A stretch of 64,000 bases of DNA from Nitrosomonas sp. (lineage in GTDB: Bacteria; Pseudomonadota; Gammaproteobacteria; Burkholderiales; Nitrosomonadaceae): contig NZ_JAIEMO010000032.1 in assembly GCF_019752095.1 (NCBI RefSeq), positions 24,187-88,186 on the forward strand. The letters are read 5' to 3'. The position numbers and the translations under genes were made by a program. How positions within the stretch are numbered: the first letter of the stretch is position 1; every line of letters starts with the position of its first letter. This document shows positions 28,515-37,059 of the stretch, in pieces. The notes beneath the pieces are model-generated. The model searched no databases. It worked only from the letters and a program-made list of their open reading frames with translations, and was not told where the DNA came from.

Positions 28515-29354
28515 ATGAAAAAACAACATGTAAAGAAAACAAGTCTGCTTATTTCAGCAGCGATCATTTCTATTGCCGCGCTGAATACCAATGTACATGC
28601 TACTGATGCCGTAGGATTTAAAGCTTGGAATAGCGGCGCTAATGTACTTAACTTGGGCGGCAGTATTTCCGCCACTGAGACCGGTCTGCAAAGTGCCTAT
28701 TCAGATAATCCACTCTTGAATAATTCTGCCTGGGCGCATACCGGAGATTGGTATACCTTTCAGAACAACAGCCAGTCCGATGTTACCATAACAGTTACCG
28801 GAGATTCCGGTTTTGCTCCCGGCGTTACGGTTTGGGCTACTGGAGGCACTGCATTCGATGGTGGAACCACCGGTTTTGGCGGCGAACTCAGTTCGGCAGG
28901 ATTTGGCACGCCGCATACCTTTAATGCAACGGGAGCCATGGGCGATGCAGGTACGTTATGGATGGCCAACGGCAACGGAGGCAATGCGCTCGAAACTCTA
29001 GGTTATGCGGTTTCCGGCCCATCGCATACCGCTGGAACCGGATGGGGCGAAACCATTCTCACAGGCGCAAACGACGTGAGCTTGACAAGTACTTTTGAAA
29101 ACGGCGTCGGTGGCAGCACTGGAGCTAATTCTGCGTCGCTTGTATTCGATGATTTAGCACCAGGCTGGTATGCGATGTACATCGGCGGCACTAACAATGC
29201 CACTGCAGGCGGGGCATTTGGTTTGACTGTTGACTCGACTGTTAGTCCAATACCTGAACCAGAAACTTACGCTATGTTGCTGGCAGGCTTAGGTCTAGTT
29301 ACCTGGCGCCTGAGAAACCGGGAAAAAACATTGAATCTTAGTGTTCCAGCTTAA
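28515..29354 (+). CDS. PEP-CTERM sorting-domain exported protein
   Basis: This 279-residue protein starts at the ATG at 28515, which has TTGGAG seven bases upstream; a longer frame from 28470 lacks one. A signal peptide (residues about 1-30, KKTSLLISAAIISIAAL, cut after VHA) precedes a Gly-, Ser- and Thr-rich, Cys-free beta-type domain. The C-terminus is a classic PEP-CTERM tag: P-I-P-E-P-E-T-Y-A-M, hydrophobic LLAGLGLVTW, basic RLRNREK. Such proteins are exported, then cleaved by exosortase and linked to the cell surface or exopolysaccharide. No exosortase gene is in the window. A strong terminator follows. Confidence 0.92.
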   Translation: MKKQHVKKTSLLISAAIISIAALNTNVHATDAVGFKAWNSGANVLNLGGSISATETGLQSAYSDNPLLNNSAWAHTGDWYTFQNNSQSDVTITVTGDSGFAPGVTVWATGGTAFDGGTTGFGGELSSAGFGTPHTFNATGAMGDAGTLWMANGNGGNALETLGYAVSGPSHTAGTGWGETILTGANDVSLTSTFENGVGGSTGANSASLVFDDLAPGWYAMYIGGTNNATAGGAFGLTVDSTVSPIPEPETYAMLLAGLGLVTWRLRNREKTLNLSVPA

Positions 29355-29377
29355 ATAAATAGTCGTAAAGCCATAGC

Positions 29378-29412
29378 AAAAACGGAGCGCTTTACCGAAT
29401 CGCTCCGTTTTT
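29378..29412 (+). terminator. Strong Rho-independent terminator of the PEP-CTERM gene
   Basis: AAAAACGGAGCG (29378-29389) pairs perfectly with CGCTCCGTTTTT (29401-29412) around an 11-nt loop, and the stem ends in a T run. It lies 24 bp after the stop. Confidence 0.9.
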
Positions 29413-29565
29413 ACCGGGAAGAATAAATTTTTACCTAGGCACAAAATAATTCACGCAAGAGTGATGTGAATTACGTTTAATCAATAAGTCATTAGCACGT
29501 ACTCAATAAAACGCACAAGCACCCTGAAGTTCCTTGATGTACATGCCTAGCAAAGGAATGCGATC

Positions 29566-31767
29566 ATGCTAAACAATATAAAAAAAATTATAAGCACACT
29601 CACCAAGATAGGTTTTCTCACTTTTTTTGCAGGTTCACTCGTTCAGGCTGACGGTTTCGGCCCTATTCCCATGACTTTAAAAGGAGCGCCGGTTCCCAAT
29701 GTGCCTGGCTTGGTGGGTGGCGCTGACCCTATCATCATCAACAAAAATAAAGCGTTAATACTTGGCAAAGCCTTATTCTGGGATATTAATATCGGAAGCG
29801 ATGGTATCGCGTGCGCCAGCTGCCATTTTCATGCAGGCGCAGATCGACGCACTAAAAATCAAATAGCACCGATTGGTCGAAATAGTGATTTGCCGCGGGA
29901 ATTTGAACTTGCAAGCGATGGAACCCTGCGTGGGGCCAATGCAATCCTGAAAAGAAGCGACTTTCCTTTTTTCCAAACCGATAATCCGCTTAACCCCACC
30001 GGTACCCCTATCTATAACAGCGATGATGTGGTTTCTTCCTCGGGAACTTTTGGCGGCGAATACCGAGATGCCAAATCGATTGCAGCGACAAATGATCAAT
30101 GTAATCGCAGTTCCGATCCAGTTTTTCATGTCGGCGCAAAAGGTACCCGTAAAGTTGAGCCACGAAATACACCTACTGTCATTAATGCCGTTTTCAATTT
30201 TCGTAACTTCTGGGATGGCCGTGCCAACAATATTTTTAACGGCAGCAGTCCCTGGGGAGATCGTGATCCCGATGCCGGCGTTTGGGTTAGAAATGGTGAT
30301 GGTACTGTTGCCAAAGAGCGCTTGAGACTCATCAATTCTGCTCTGGCTTCCCTAGCTGTCTCTCCTCCCTTGGATGACTTCGAAATGAGTTGTCATGGAC
30401 GCACCTTTGCTGATCTGGGTCGTAAACTATTAGAGCGTAAGCCACTCGAACATCAGCGTGTGCACTGGAATGATAGTGTACTGGGTGGATTGGCATACAG
30501 CACACCCAATAATTTGCAGAAAGGGTTAAATACAAACTACTACCAATTGATCATGGAAGCATTCAATCCCAAATATTGGGATTATAACCATACTGGCCAA
30601 TTTGGCGCTCCACCGCCTAGCTCTGCAACGCATGGCATACCTTATCGCCAGGTAGAAGCTAATTTTGCCATGTTCTTTGCGCTTGCGATCCAAATATATC
30701 AATCGACCTTGATATCCGATGATTCCCCCTTTGATCGCAGCGCTGTGGACGAGCATGGCATGCCCATCGATTTAAATGCATCGGCACAGCGTGGAATGGA
30801 TATTTTCCGCGATTCGCACTGCGCGCTTTGTCATATTGGTCCTAACTTTACATCATCAGCTGTGGTAACCAATGGCATTTTGCAAAAATCAAACCCGCAT
30901 GCTTTCGGTAATCCTGCTTTCCGCGTCAGCACGACAACTGTAGTGACCAGTTTATCTTTAACCGGTGGAATGATGTTTCAAGATACTGGTTTTTCCGGCA
31001 CCGGTGTCACTCCAGTAAGAAATGATATTGGTTTGGGTGGAACTGACCCCTTCGGCAATCCATTTTCATTCTCTGATCAATACTTACAACTTCTGGCAGG
31101 CAACGCATCCGGAGTCGTAGATCCCTATGTTGCAGACGTAAGGCCTTGTGATCTGGATACGTCGATTGCTGTCGAAAGTGACAATCCGCACGCTTTACTT
31201 TTCACACGCGTGGATGGGATTCAAAGACAAAAACAAAATACTATCAACTGTTTTAATCCGGCGGGCATATTTGTACCAACGATTAATGCCGCATTGGCAG
31301 AATTGGGCAAACCCAATAGAAAGCGATTCTTGAGCGCAGCCAAAGGCTCATACAAAATCCCCAGTCTAAGAAACATTGATTTGACCGGCCCTTACATGCA
31401 TAACGGTGGCATGGCAACATTGGATGAAGTATTGGAGTTTTATACACGAGGCGGTAATTTTGCAACACCACCGAAAGAGTTTGCCAAAATTTTCGCGCTG
31501 GTTGATTTACGACTCACACCGCAAAAGCGCAAAGATCTGCTCAATTTTCTAAAAAGTTTGACGGATGATCGCGTACGCTATGAGAGAGCGCCCTTTGACC
31601 ATCCGGAAATACGGGTACCGCACGGTCATGTTGGAGACAACTCATCAATCACCAAGTCCAGCCCCATGAATGCGGCGCTTGCAGCCGATCAGTTTCTGTT
31701 TATTCCGGCTATCGGCGCTGAGGGCAGGACGAAACCATTGCAACCATTTGACCGCTTCTTGCAATAA
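29566..31767 (+). CDS. Periplasmic di-haem cytochrome c peroxidase/MauG-family protein
   Basis: The 733-residue protein has a signal peptide (hydrophobic core near residues 13-28, cut after VQA). The first haem motif is CASCH at 83-87, the second CALCH at 419-423. Around the second half lie KGSYKIPSLRNIDLTGPYMH and GGMATLDEVLEFYTRGG, hallmarks of bacterial cytochrome c peroxidase and MauG proteins. These reduce peroxide or, in MauG, oxidise a protein substrate to form a tryptophan-derived cofactor. It is much longer than CcpA (about 330 residues), with a large insert between the haem sites. Closest type is the long MauG-like enzymes; the substrate is unknown. No mau genes are near. It stands alone after the PEP-CTERM gene. 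Confidence 0.88.
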   Translation: MLNNIKKIISTLTKIGFLTFFAGSLVQADGFGPIPMTLKGAPVPNVPGLVGGADPIIINKNKALILGKALFWDINIGSDGIACASCHFHAGADRRTKNQIAPIGRNSDLPREFELASDGTLRGANAILKRSDFPFFQTDNPLNPTGTPIYNSDDVVSSSGTFGGEYRDAKSIAATNDQCNRSSDPVFHVGAKGTRKVEPRNTPTVINAVFNFRNFWDGRANNIFNGSSPWGDRDPDAGVWVRNGDGTVAKERLRLINSALASLAVSPPLDDFEMSCHGRTFADLGRKLLERKPLEHQRVHWNDSVLGGLAYSTPNNLQKGLNTNYYQLIMEAFNPKYWDYNHTGQFGAPPPSSATHGIPYRQVEANFAMFFALAIQIYQSTLISDDSPFDRSAVDEHGMPIDLNASAQRGMDIFRDSHCALCHIGPNFTSSAVVTNGILQKSNPHAFGNPAFRVSTTTVVTSLSLTGGMMFQDTGFSGTGVTPVRNDIGLGGTDPFGNPFSFSDQYLQLLAGNASGVVDPYVADVRPCDLDTSIAVESDNPHALLFTRVDGIQRQKQNTINCFNPAGIFVPTINAALAELGKPNRKRFLSAAKGSYKIPSLRNIDLTGPYMHNGGMATLDEVLEFYTRGGNFATPPKEFAKIFALVDLRLTPQKRKDLLNFLKSLTDDRVRYERAPFDHPEIRVPHGHVGDNSSITKSSPMNAALAADQFLFIPAIGAEGRTKPLQPFDRFLQ

Positions 31768-31788
31768 CAGTATGAAAAACGAAAACGG

Positions 31789-33141
31789 TTAAGGTAACTT
31801 AAAAAACTTATCATGAATGCGTCGTGTGGTACGCCAGACTAGCCACACGACGACAGGAATCATCAATCCGGTCACGAGCTCAGGCTGTATCGGCAAATTG
31901 GCTGCTTTGCCTGCCTTAGCCAGATACAGCAGCAAACTGATGACATAGTACGAAATCGCCGCGATCGATAGGCCTTCTACTGTGGTTTGTAAGCGCAATT
32001 GTAATTCCTGACCACGGGTAAGTTTTTCCAATAACTGTTGATTCTGGGTTTCTGTCTGGATATCAACGCGTGTGCGCAACAAAGCACTGGCCCGAGATAC
32101 GCGCGCGGAAAGATAGCTCATGCGTTGTGCGGTCGCATCCACGGTTGCTATCGCCGGAGAAAGTCGCCGCTGCATGAATTCTCCAATGGTTGGCGTGCTG
32201 GGTATAGCCTGCTCTCTAAGTTCTCTAATACGTTGTGCCACCAGCTTGTTATAAGCTTGTGTCGCTGCAAAACGATAGCCATGCTCAACCGTAGCGCGCT
32301 CAATGCGCGCAGCTAAATAGATCAATGTATCAAGCAATTCCTGATCCGAGCTTGCTTTATTTTCGAGCTGCGCCGTGATATCAGATAATTGCTGCTCGGC
32401 ACGCGTTAATTCAGGAATAAGTCGCTTAGCAAACGGCAATCCTTTCAACGCCATTAACCGATATGTTTCAATTTCCAGCAGACGCTGCGCAACACGCCCA
32501 GCGCGTGTCTCGGATACATCAGCCGACATAATCACCAACATACGTTCAAAACCGCTTGAACGCAACATAAAATCCGTGACTGCAAGCGAGTGTCCATCTC
32601 TTCCCATCAGTGACGCTACCACGCGATTATCGCCAAACCAATTGCGCGCTTTCTCAAGCGTTTTGTCCGCTTGACTTATTTCACCCTCCATCATCGCCAA
32701 CTCGATAGCCGCAAAGGTTCTTCCAGGAATTCCGGCCAACCATCCTTGCGGTAACACGATATAAAACAGTAACTCGGGATCTGCTGCACCTAATTGCACA
32801 GTTTCAGGCAAGTGCTGTAATAATGAATAGCGTGTGAACTCCGAGTGGCGCTCCCATCTCACAACATAATCCTGCAGATACAATTGTAAAAAATTATTTT
32901 GCAATTGTTCAGGCATCAAAGCCTGCTGTCCAGGAAGACGGCGCAAATGCTCGCATTCTTGTTCGCGCGTAATACCCGCATTGATTACAACAACATTGAT
33001 TACCAATGCGGGCAGCTGGATACGCTGACTCGGACGGGCATGCACTTCATTATGCAGCAACTCACGTTGCGGGTCGTTGCCGGGCAACAAATTGGACAAA
33101 TACGTATTAATTTCTGGACCCATAGCTGCGGGAAGCGTCAA
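31789..33141 (-). CDS. DUF3422-family membrane protein
   Basis: The 450-residue protein has the conserved beginning REL(L)HNEVHARP followed by PARLxxPxxV-like text (RIQLPALVINVVVINAG). A long soluble, helical region with many Arg, Gln and Leu follows (about residues 210-395). Near the C-terminus it has two transmembrane helices (LSIAAISYYVISLLLYLAKAG and ELVTGLMIPVVVWLVW). This is the architecture of DUF3422, found widely in Proteobacteria with unknown function. It is convergent with the peroxidase gene and divergent from bioA. Confidence 0.85.
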   Translation of the reverse strand: MTLPAAMGPEINTYLSNLLPGNDPQRELLHNEVHARPSQRIQLPALVINVVVINAGITREQECEHLRRLPGQQALMPEQLQNNFLQLYLQDYVVRWERHSEFTRYSLLQHLPETVQLGAADPELLFYIVLPQGWLAGIPGRTFAAIELAMMEGEISQADKTLEKARNWFGDNRVVASLMGRDGHSLAVTDFMLRSSGFERMLVIMSADVSETRAGRVAQRLLEIETYRLMALKGLPFAKRLIPELTRAEQQLSDITAQLENKASSDQELLDTLIYLAARIERATVEHGYRFAATQAYNKLVAQRIRELREQAIPSTPTIGEFMQRRLSPAIATVDATAQRMSYLSARVSRASALLRTRVDIQTETQNQQLLEKLTRGQELQLRLQTTVEGLSIAAISYYVISLLLYLAKAGKAANLPIQPELVTGLMIPVVVWLVWRTTRRIHDKFFKLP

Positions 33142-33293
33142 ATTTTATTGGAAAGCCTGAATGTACCAAGGATTCAGCACAAGGTCAAAAATACAGAAAA
33201 ACAGCGGCTCTTAGTCTACAATTGTCATTTACGACTGTCGATAATTGGCAGCACAATCTTCTAGGATTCACGTGTTCCAGTTAACAAATACAC

Positions 33294-34631
33294 ATGACGA
33301 AAATTAATCACAGCACGCTCGTAGCCACATCATCTCTGCAACAGCGAAGCCTTGACACCGTATGGCATCCATGCACGCAAATGAAGCAACACGAAACTTG
33401 TCCGCTCGTTCCAGTGGTCAGCGGAAAAGGCGCATGGCTTCATGATGCGGACGGCAATCGCTATTTGGACGCAATCAGTTCCTGGTGGGTCAATCTCTTT
33501 GGTCACAGCAATTCTTATATCAATGCGGCGATTCGTGATCAACTCGAGAAAATAGAACATGTCATGCTCGCAGGTTTTACCCATGAGCCGGTTGTGACGC
33601 TATCGGAGCGGCTGAAAAACATGGCACCCGGCTCACTCGGACATTGTTTCTACGCCAGTGACGGCGCTTCAGCAATTGAGATCGCATTGAAAATGAGCTT
33701 TCACTACTGGCTTTTACGCGGACAACCGCAGAAAAACCAGTTTATCAGTCTGCAAAACGATTACCACGGCGAAACACTGGGCGCGCTATCGGTGACCGAT
33801 GTGGCCATTTTCAAGCAAACATATGCGCCATTGCTGCGCCAGTGCACACACGTTCCGACTCCTGATTGGCGCTACGCCGAACCTGGCGAACCTGCGCAAG
33901 ATTACGCCATTCGCGCTGCCGCCGCACTGGAGCAGCATGTGGCGGAAAACCACGAACAGATCGCCGCACTCATTCTTGAGCCACTGGTACAAGGCGCAAC
34001 CGGCATGGGCATGTACCATCCGATTTATTTACAACGCGCCCGAGAAATATGCAATCAATACCAAATACACTTGATTGCCGATGAAATTGCAGTCGGCTTT
34101 GGTCGAACGGGAACCCTATTTGCTTGCAATCAAGCTGATATTGCTCCGGATTTCTTATGTTTATCAAAAGGTTTGAGCGGCGGTTATCTGCCACTCTCGG
34201 TCGTTATGACTACCGATACGGTTTTCCAGGCTTTTTATGATGACAAAATAGCGCGTGCATTTTTACATTCACATTCGCATACCGGCAATGCGTTAGCATG
34301 TCGCGCAGCGCTAGCCACGCTGGATATTCTTGAACAAGATCAGGTCATTGATACCAACAAAATCAAAGCGGCGTATCTGAATAAAATTGCAACACCGATC
34401 ACAGCTCATCCTAAAGTCACAAACTTCCGCAATTGCGGCATGATTTGGGCTTTTGAAGTTGAAACAAAAGATGCTGATTTTGCTACAACGTGCTTCCAGG
34501 CCGGGCTGAAACAACAAATACTACTACGCCCATTGGGTACAACCATTTATTTCATGCCACCTTACATCATTAATGAACAGGAAATGGATTTGTTGGTCAA
34601 TGGCACGCTGCAAATATTGAATTCACTATAA
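33294..34631 (+). CDS. bioA: Adenosylmethionine-8-amino-7-oxononanoate aminotransferase (biotin synthesis)
   Basis: The 445-residue PLP enzyme transfers the amino group of S-adenosylmethionine to KAPA to give DAPA. It shows VWHPCTQMKQHE near the N-terminus, the family marker DGNRYLDAISSWWVN, then YASDGASAIEIALKM and the PLP-binding LIADEIAVGFGRTG. The Schiff-base lysine is in SKGLSGG, about residue 292. Full length. The downstream beta-CASP nuclease gene begins 20 bp after its stop and is probably cotranscribed. No other bio genes lie in the window. Confidence 0.96.
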   Translation: MTKINHSTLVATSSLQQRSLDTVWHPCTQMKQHETCPLVPVVSGKGAWLHDADGNRYLDAISSWWVNLFGHSNSYINAAIRDQLEKIEHVMLAGFTHEPVVTLSERLKNMAPGSLGHCFYASDGASAIEIALKMSFHYWLLRGQPQKNQFISLQNDYHGETLGALSVTDVAIFKQTYAPLLRQCTHVPTPDWRYAEPGEPAQDYAIRAAAALEQHVAENHEQIAALILEPLVQGATGMGMYHPIYLQRAREICNQYQIHLIADEIAVGFGRTGTLFACNQADIAPDFLCLSKGLSGGYLPLSVVMTTDTVFQAFYDDKIARAFLHSHSHTGNALACRAALATLDILEQDQVIDTNKIKAAYLNKIATPITAHPKVTNFRNCGMIWAFEVETKDADFATTCFQAGLKQQILLRPLGTTIYFMPPYIINEQEMDLLVNGTLQILNSL

Positions 34632-34651
34632 CTCACTGATAAAAACTTATC

Positions 34652-36049
34652 ATGCAACTGACTTTTTTAGGCGCAGCCGGTGAAGTAACCGGCTCCAGCT
34701 ATCTCGTTGAAACTGGGAGCGTAAAGTTCCTGATTGATTGCGGTATGTTTCAGGGTGGACGCGAGGCGGATAAAAAGAATCGCACTGCCTTTAAATTCGA
34801 TCCTAAAACAATTGATTTTGTATTGCTAACTCATGCCCATATCGATCATTCCGGATTATTACCACGGCTGAGCGCATGGGGCTTTCGAGGTCCGGTATAC
34901 TGTACTGCAGCAACTGCGGATTTACTCCAAGTCATGCTCAAGGATAGCGCCTATATTCAGGAAAAGGAAATCGAATGGCGTAACAAATCGCGCCGTCACA
35001 GTCGATTTACACAAGACCTCGCCCCACTTTATACGGTTACCCAAGCAGAAGCCCTGCTGAAGCAATTGCATTGCATCGATTACAATACCGAAATCAACCC
35101 TCACCCTGCAATACGTTGCTGCTTTCGCGATGCCGGACATATTCTCGGCTCTTCCATCATCGAAGTTTGGATAAAACAACAGGCTGGACACAAGAAAATT
35201 GTATTTTCCGGCGATCTTGGAAAACCCGGTCATCCAGTTGTGCGGGACCCTACAATTATTCAACAAACCGATGTCCTGTTAATTGAATCCACGTATGGCA
35301 ACCGACTGCATCGCAACATGACCGATACCCTTGATGAATTAGTACATGCTGTTAACGATACTCTGATTCATAAAGGCGGCAACGTCATCATCCCAGCATT
35401 CACGGTTGGACGTACTCAGGATATTCTGTTTCTGCTGGTTGATCTCTATCGGCAAGGTAAGCTCGGAGAAATGGAAATTTATGTGGATTCACCCATGGCA
35501 CGTGCAGCCACTGAAATTACGCTAAAACATCTATCCTTGCTCGACCAGGAGTCCACCAATGCATTGCAATGGATGGGCGACAATACACAAAAACCCCGAA
35601 TTCATTTGGTGCAGGATATTGAGGAATCGATGCAGCTTAACCACATGAAACACGGCATCATCATCATTTCAGCCAGTGGCATGTGTGATGCCGGACGTAT
35701 CAAGCACCATCTGAAATACAATCTGGGTCGGCCTGAATGCAGCATATTGATTACCGGTTTCCAAGCTGCACGAAGCCTAGGCAGGCGTCTCGTGGATGGC
35801 GCCAAGCAAGTTAAAATTTTTGGTCAGGAAGTTCGTGTAAGAGCAGCCATCTATACCATCGGGGGCCTCTCAGCACACGCCGATCAAGCCGACTTACTCA
35901 ATTGGCTCGGTCACTTTCAGAAAATGCCCGAAAAAATTTATGTCGTACATGGCGAGCTAAGTAATTCCACCGCCCTGGTAACTGCAATTCAACAGAAATT
36001 TAACTGGACGGCCCGTATTCCGGAGCATTTATCGGTGGTTACACTTTAG
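34652..36049 (+). CDS. MBL-fold beta-CASP ribonuclease (YSH1/CPSF73-like)
   Basis: This 465-residue predicted RNA-processing exonuclease or endonuclease carries the metallo-beta-lactamase motif HAHIDH (residues 61-66) as zinc ligands. Further His and Asp residues lie in DAGHILGSSIIE and SGDLGKPG. The beta-CASP domain follows, with ESTYGNRLH, IPAFTVGRTQDILFLL, VDSPMA and SASGMCDAGRIKHHL, and a final GGLSAHADQADLLNW. This is the RMMBL-containing COG1236 group found in bacteria and archaea. It is located in the cytoplasm (no signal). It follows bioA by 20 bp. Confidence 0.92.
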   Translation: MQLTFLGAAGEVTGSSYLVETGSVKFLIDCGMFQGGREADKKNRTAFKFDPKTIDFVLLTHAHIDHSGLLPRLSAWGFRGPVYCTAATADLLQVMLKDSAYIQEKEIEWRNKSRRHSRFTQDLAPLYTVTQAEALLKQLHCIDYNTEINPHPAIRCCFRDAGHILGSSIIEVWIKQQAGHKKIVFSGDLGKPGHPVVRDPTIIQQTDVLLIESTYGNRLHRNMTDTLDELVHAVNDTLIHKGGNVIIPAFTVGRTQDILFLLVDLYRQGKLGEMEIYVDSPMARAATEITLKHLSLLDQESTNALQWMGDNTQKPRIHLVQDIEESMQLNHMKHGIIIISASGMCDAGRIKHHLKYNLGRPECSILITGFQAARSLGRRLVDGAKQVKIFGQEVRVRAAIYTIGGLSAHADQADLLNWLGHFQKMPEKIYVVHGELSNSTALVTAIQQKFNWTARIPEHLSVVTL

Positions 36050-36422
36050 ATATGAGAGTTATTAATGCTGTAAATTTTCTGATTGCGTCACAGTAAAATT
36101 TTTCTATTTGTCTGAACAACAAAACAATAGCTTTGCCAACCAAGAACAACTTATTTCTATTCTCAGGCTGCAGACAGGAAAACCATTGCTCCTAATCTAT
36201 TGATTCAGCAGAATACAAGCAGCAGAAGTGGTTGGATCAGTGCGGACGGACACTATTGGAAGCATTGCTTGAAGGACCATTAATTTGGGCGAAAAAGAAT
36301 TCATCTCAAACCTAAACTAACAGACGCCTAATAAAACGGGTAACTATCTGATCAGGTCTGAGTTGGTATATAAATAATTCAAGCATAGATCACCTTGTGA
36401 GACTCAACTTGGCAATACCAGC
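36050..36422. other. Interval without a supported gene
   Basis: Between the convergent nuclease and PII-like genes. A 37-codon open stretch with a protein-like look (QQKWLDQCGRTLLEALLEG near 36215-36285) has no start codon and no family I recognise; it may be a relic. Nothing else can be supported. Confidence 0.35.
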
Positions 36423-36758
36423 TTAGATGTATTCTTCTCCTTTTTGTTTGGTTGTGATATCAATAACATCATCAATTGTAGAGATGAAGATTTTGCCATC
36501 ACCTAAATTGCCCGTATGAGATGCTTCTGTAATTGCTGATACCACTTCGTCTACTTTGGAATCCTCAACAACGATAAAAAATGTCAAAACATCATTGTAT
36601 CGTTCAATGTAACGACCCAGCCCTGGCTGGACGTCTCTAGGTCCTTTCCCACGACCCTTTCCAGGGGTTACGGTTAGCCCACCAATTCCTGATTTTTGCA
36701 AAGCATCTAAAATGTTTTTTTCTCTGGATGCAAGAACAACTGCCTCTATTTTTTTCAT
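36423..36758 (-). CDS. PII-like nitrogen-regulatory signalling protein
   Basis: The 111-residue protein has the PII fold: MKKIEAVVLA, the GIGGLTVTPGKGRGKG loop entrance, and the C-terminal signature TGNLGDGKIFISTIDDV. PII proteins are trimers that sense ATP/ADP and 2-oxoglutarate and control transporters or enzymes. The T-loop here (GKGPRDVQPGLGRYIERY) lacks the E-L-Y-R-G context around Tyr51 of GlnB/GlnK, so uridylylation is doubtful. It looks like a more divergent branch, similar to some archaeal and methanotroph/nitrifier copies. AAGGAAATAT precedes the ATG. No amtB or glnA is adjacent. Confidence 0.88.
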   Translation of the reverse strand: MKKIEAVVLASREKNILDALQKSGIGGLTVTPGKGRGKGPRDVQPGLGRYIERYNDVLTFFIVVEDSKVDEVVSAITEASHTGNLGDGKIFISTIDDVIDITTKQKGEEYI

Positions 36759-37059
36759 ATATTTCCTTGTAAAGATAGTTTAAAAACATACTTCTGAAAT
36801 ACTCCAAATCTATATGCCCCAAATATTACAAACAAAATATACCAAGCTAGGACAAACAACTCAAACAATTTATACCAATTACTTTACAAACTTTTAGATT
36901 GTCGGAAGATAATGAAAGAAGCTAAATTACCTGCGGATGAGCCGGAGGCTTATATTAATTAATACTCTGCGCATCCCCGACCAATACTTACCCGAAGCTC
37001 AACTAGCTATCAAAGCAGACGACAATGAAATCAATATATCAATATCTTTTCTTGCAACA
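36759..37059. other. Interval between PII-like gene and flavoprotein gene
   Basis: This AT-rich 301-bp stretch must contain the promoter of the PII-like gene on its left. No operator, RNA or coding sequence can be supported. Confidence 0.35.
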
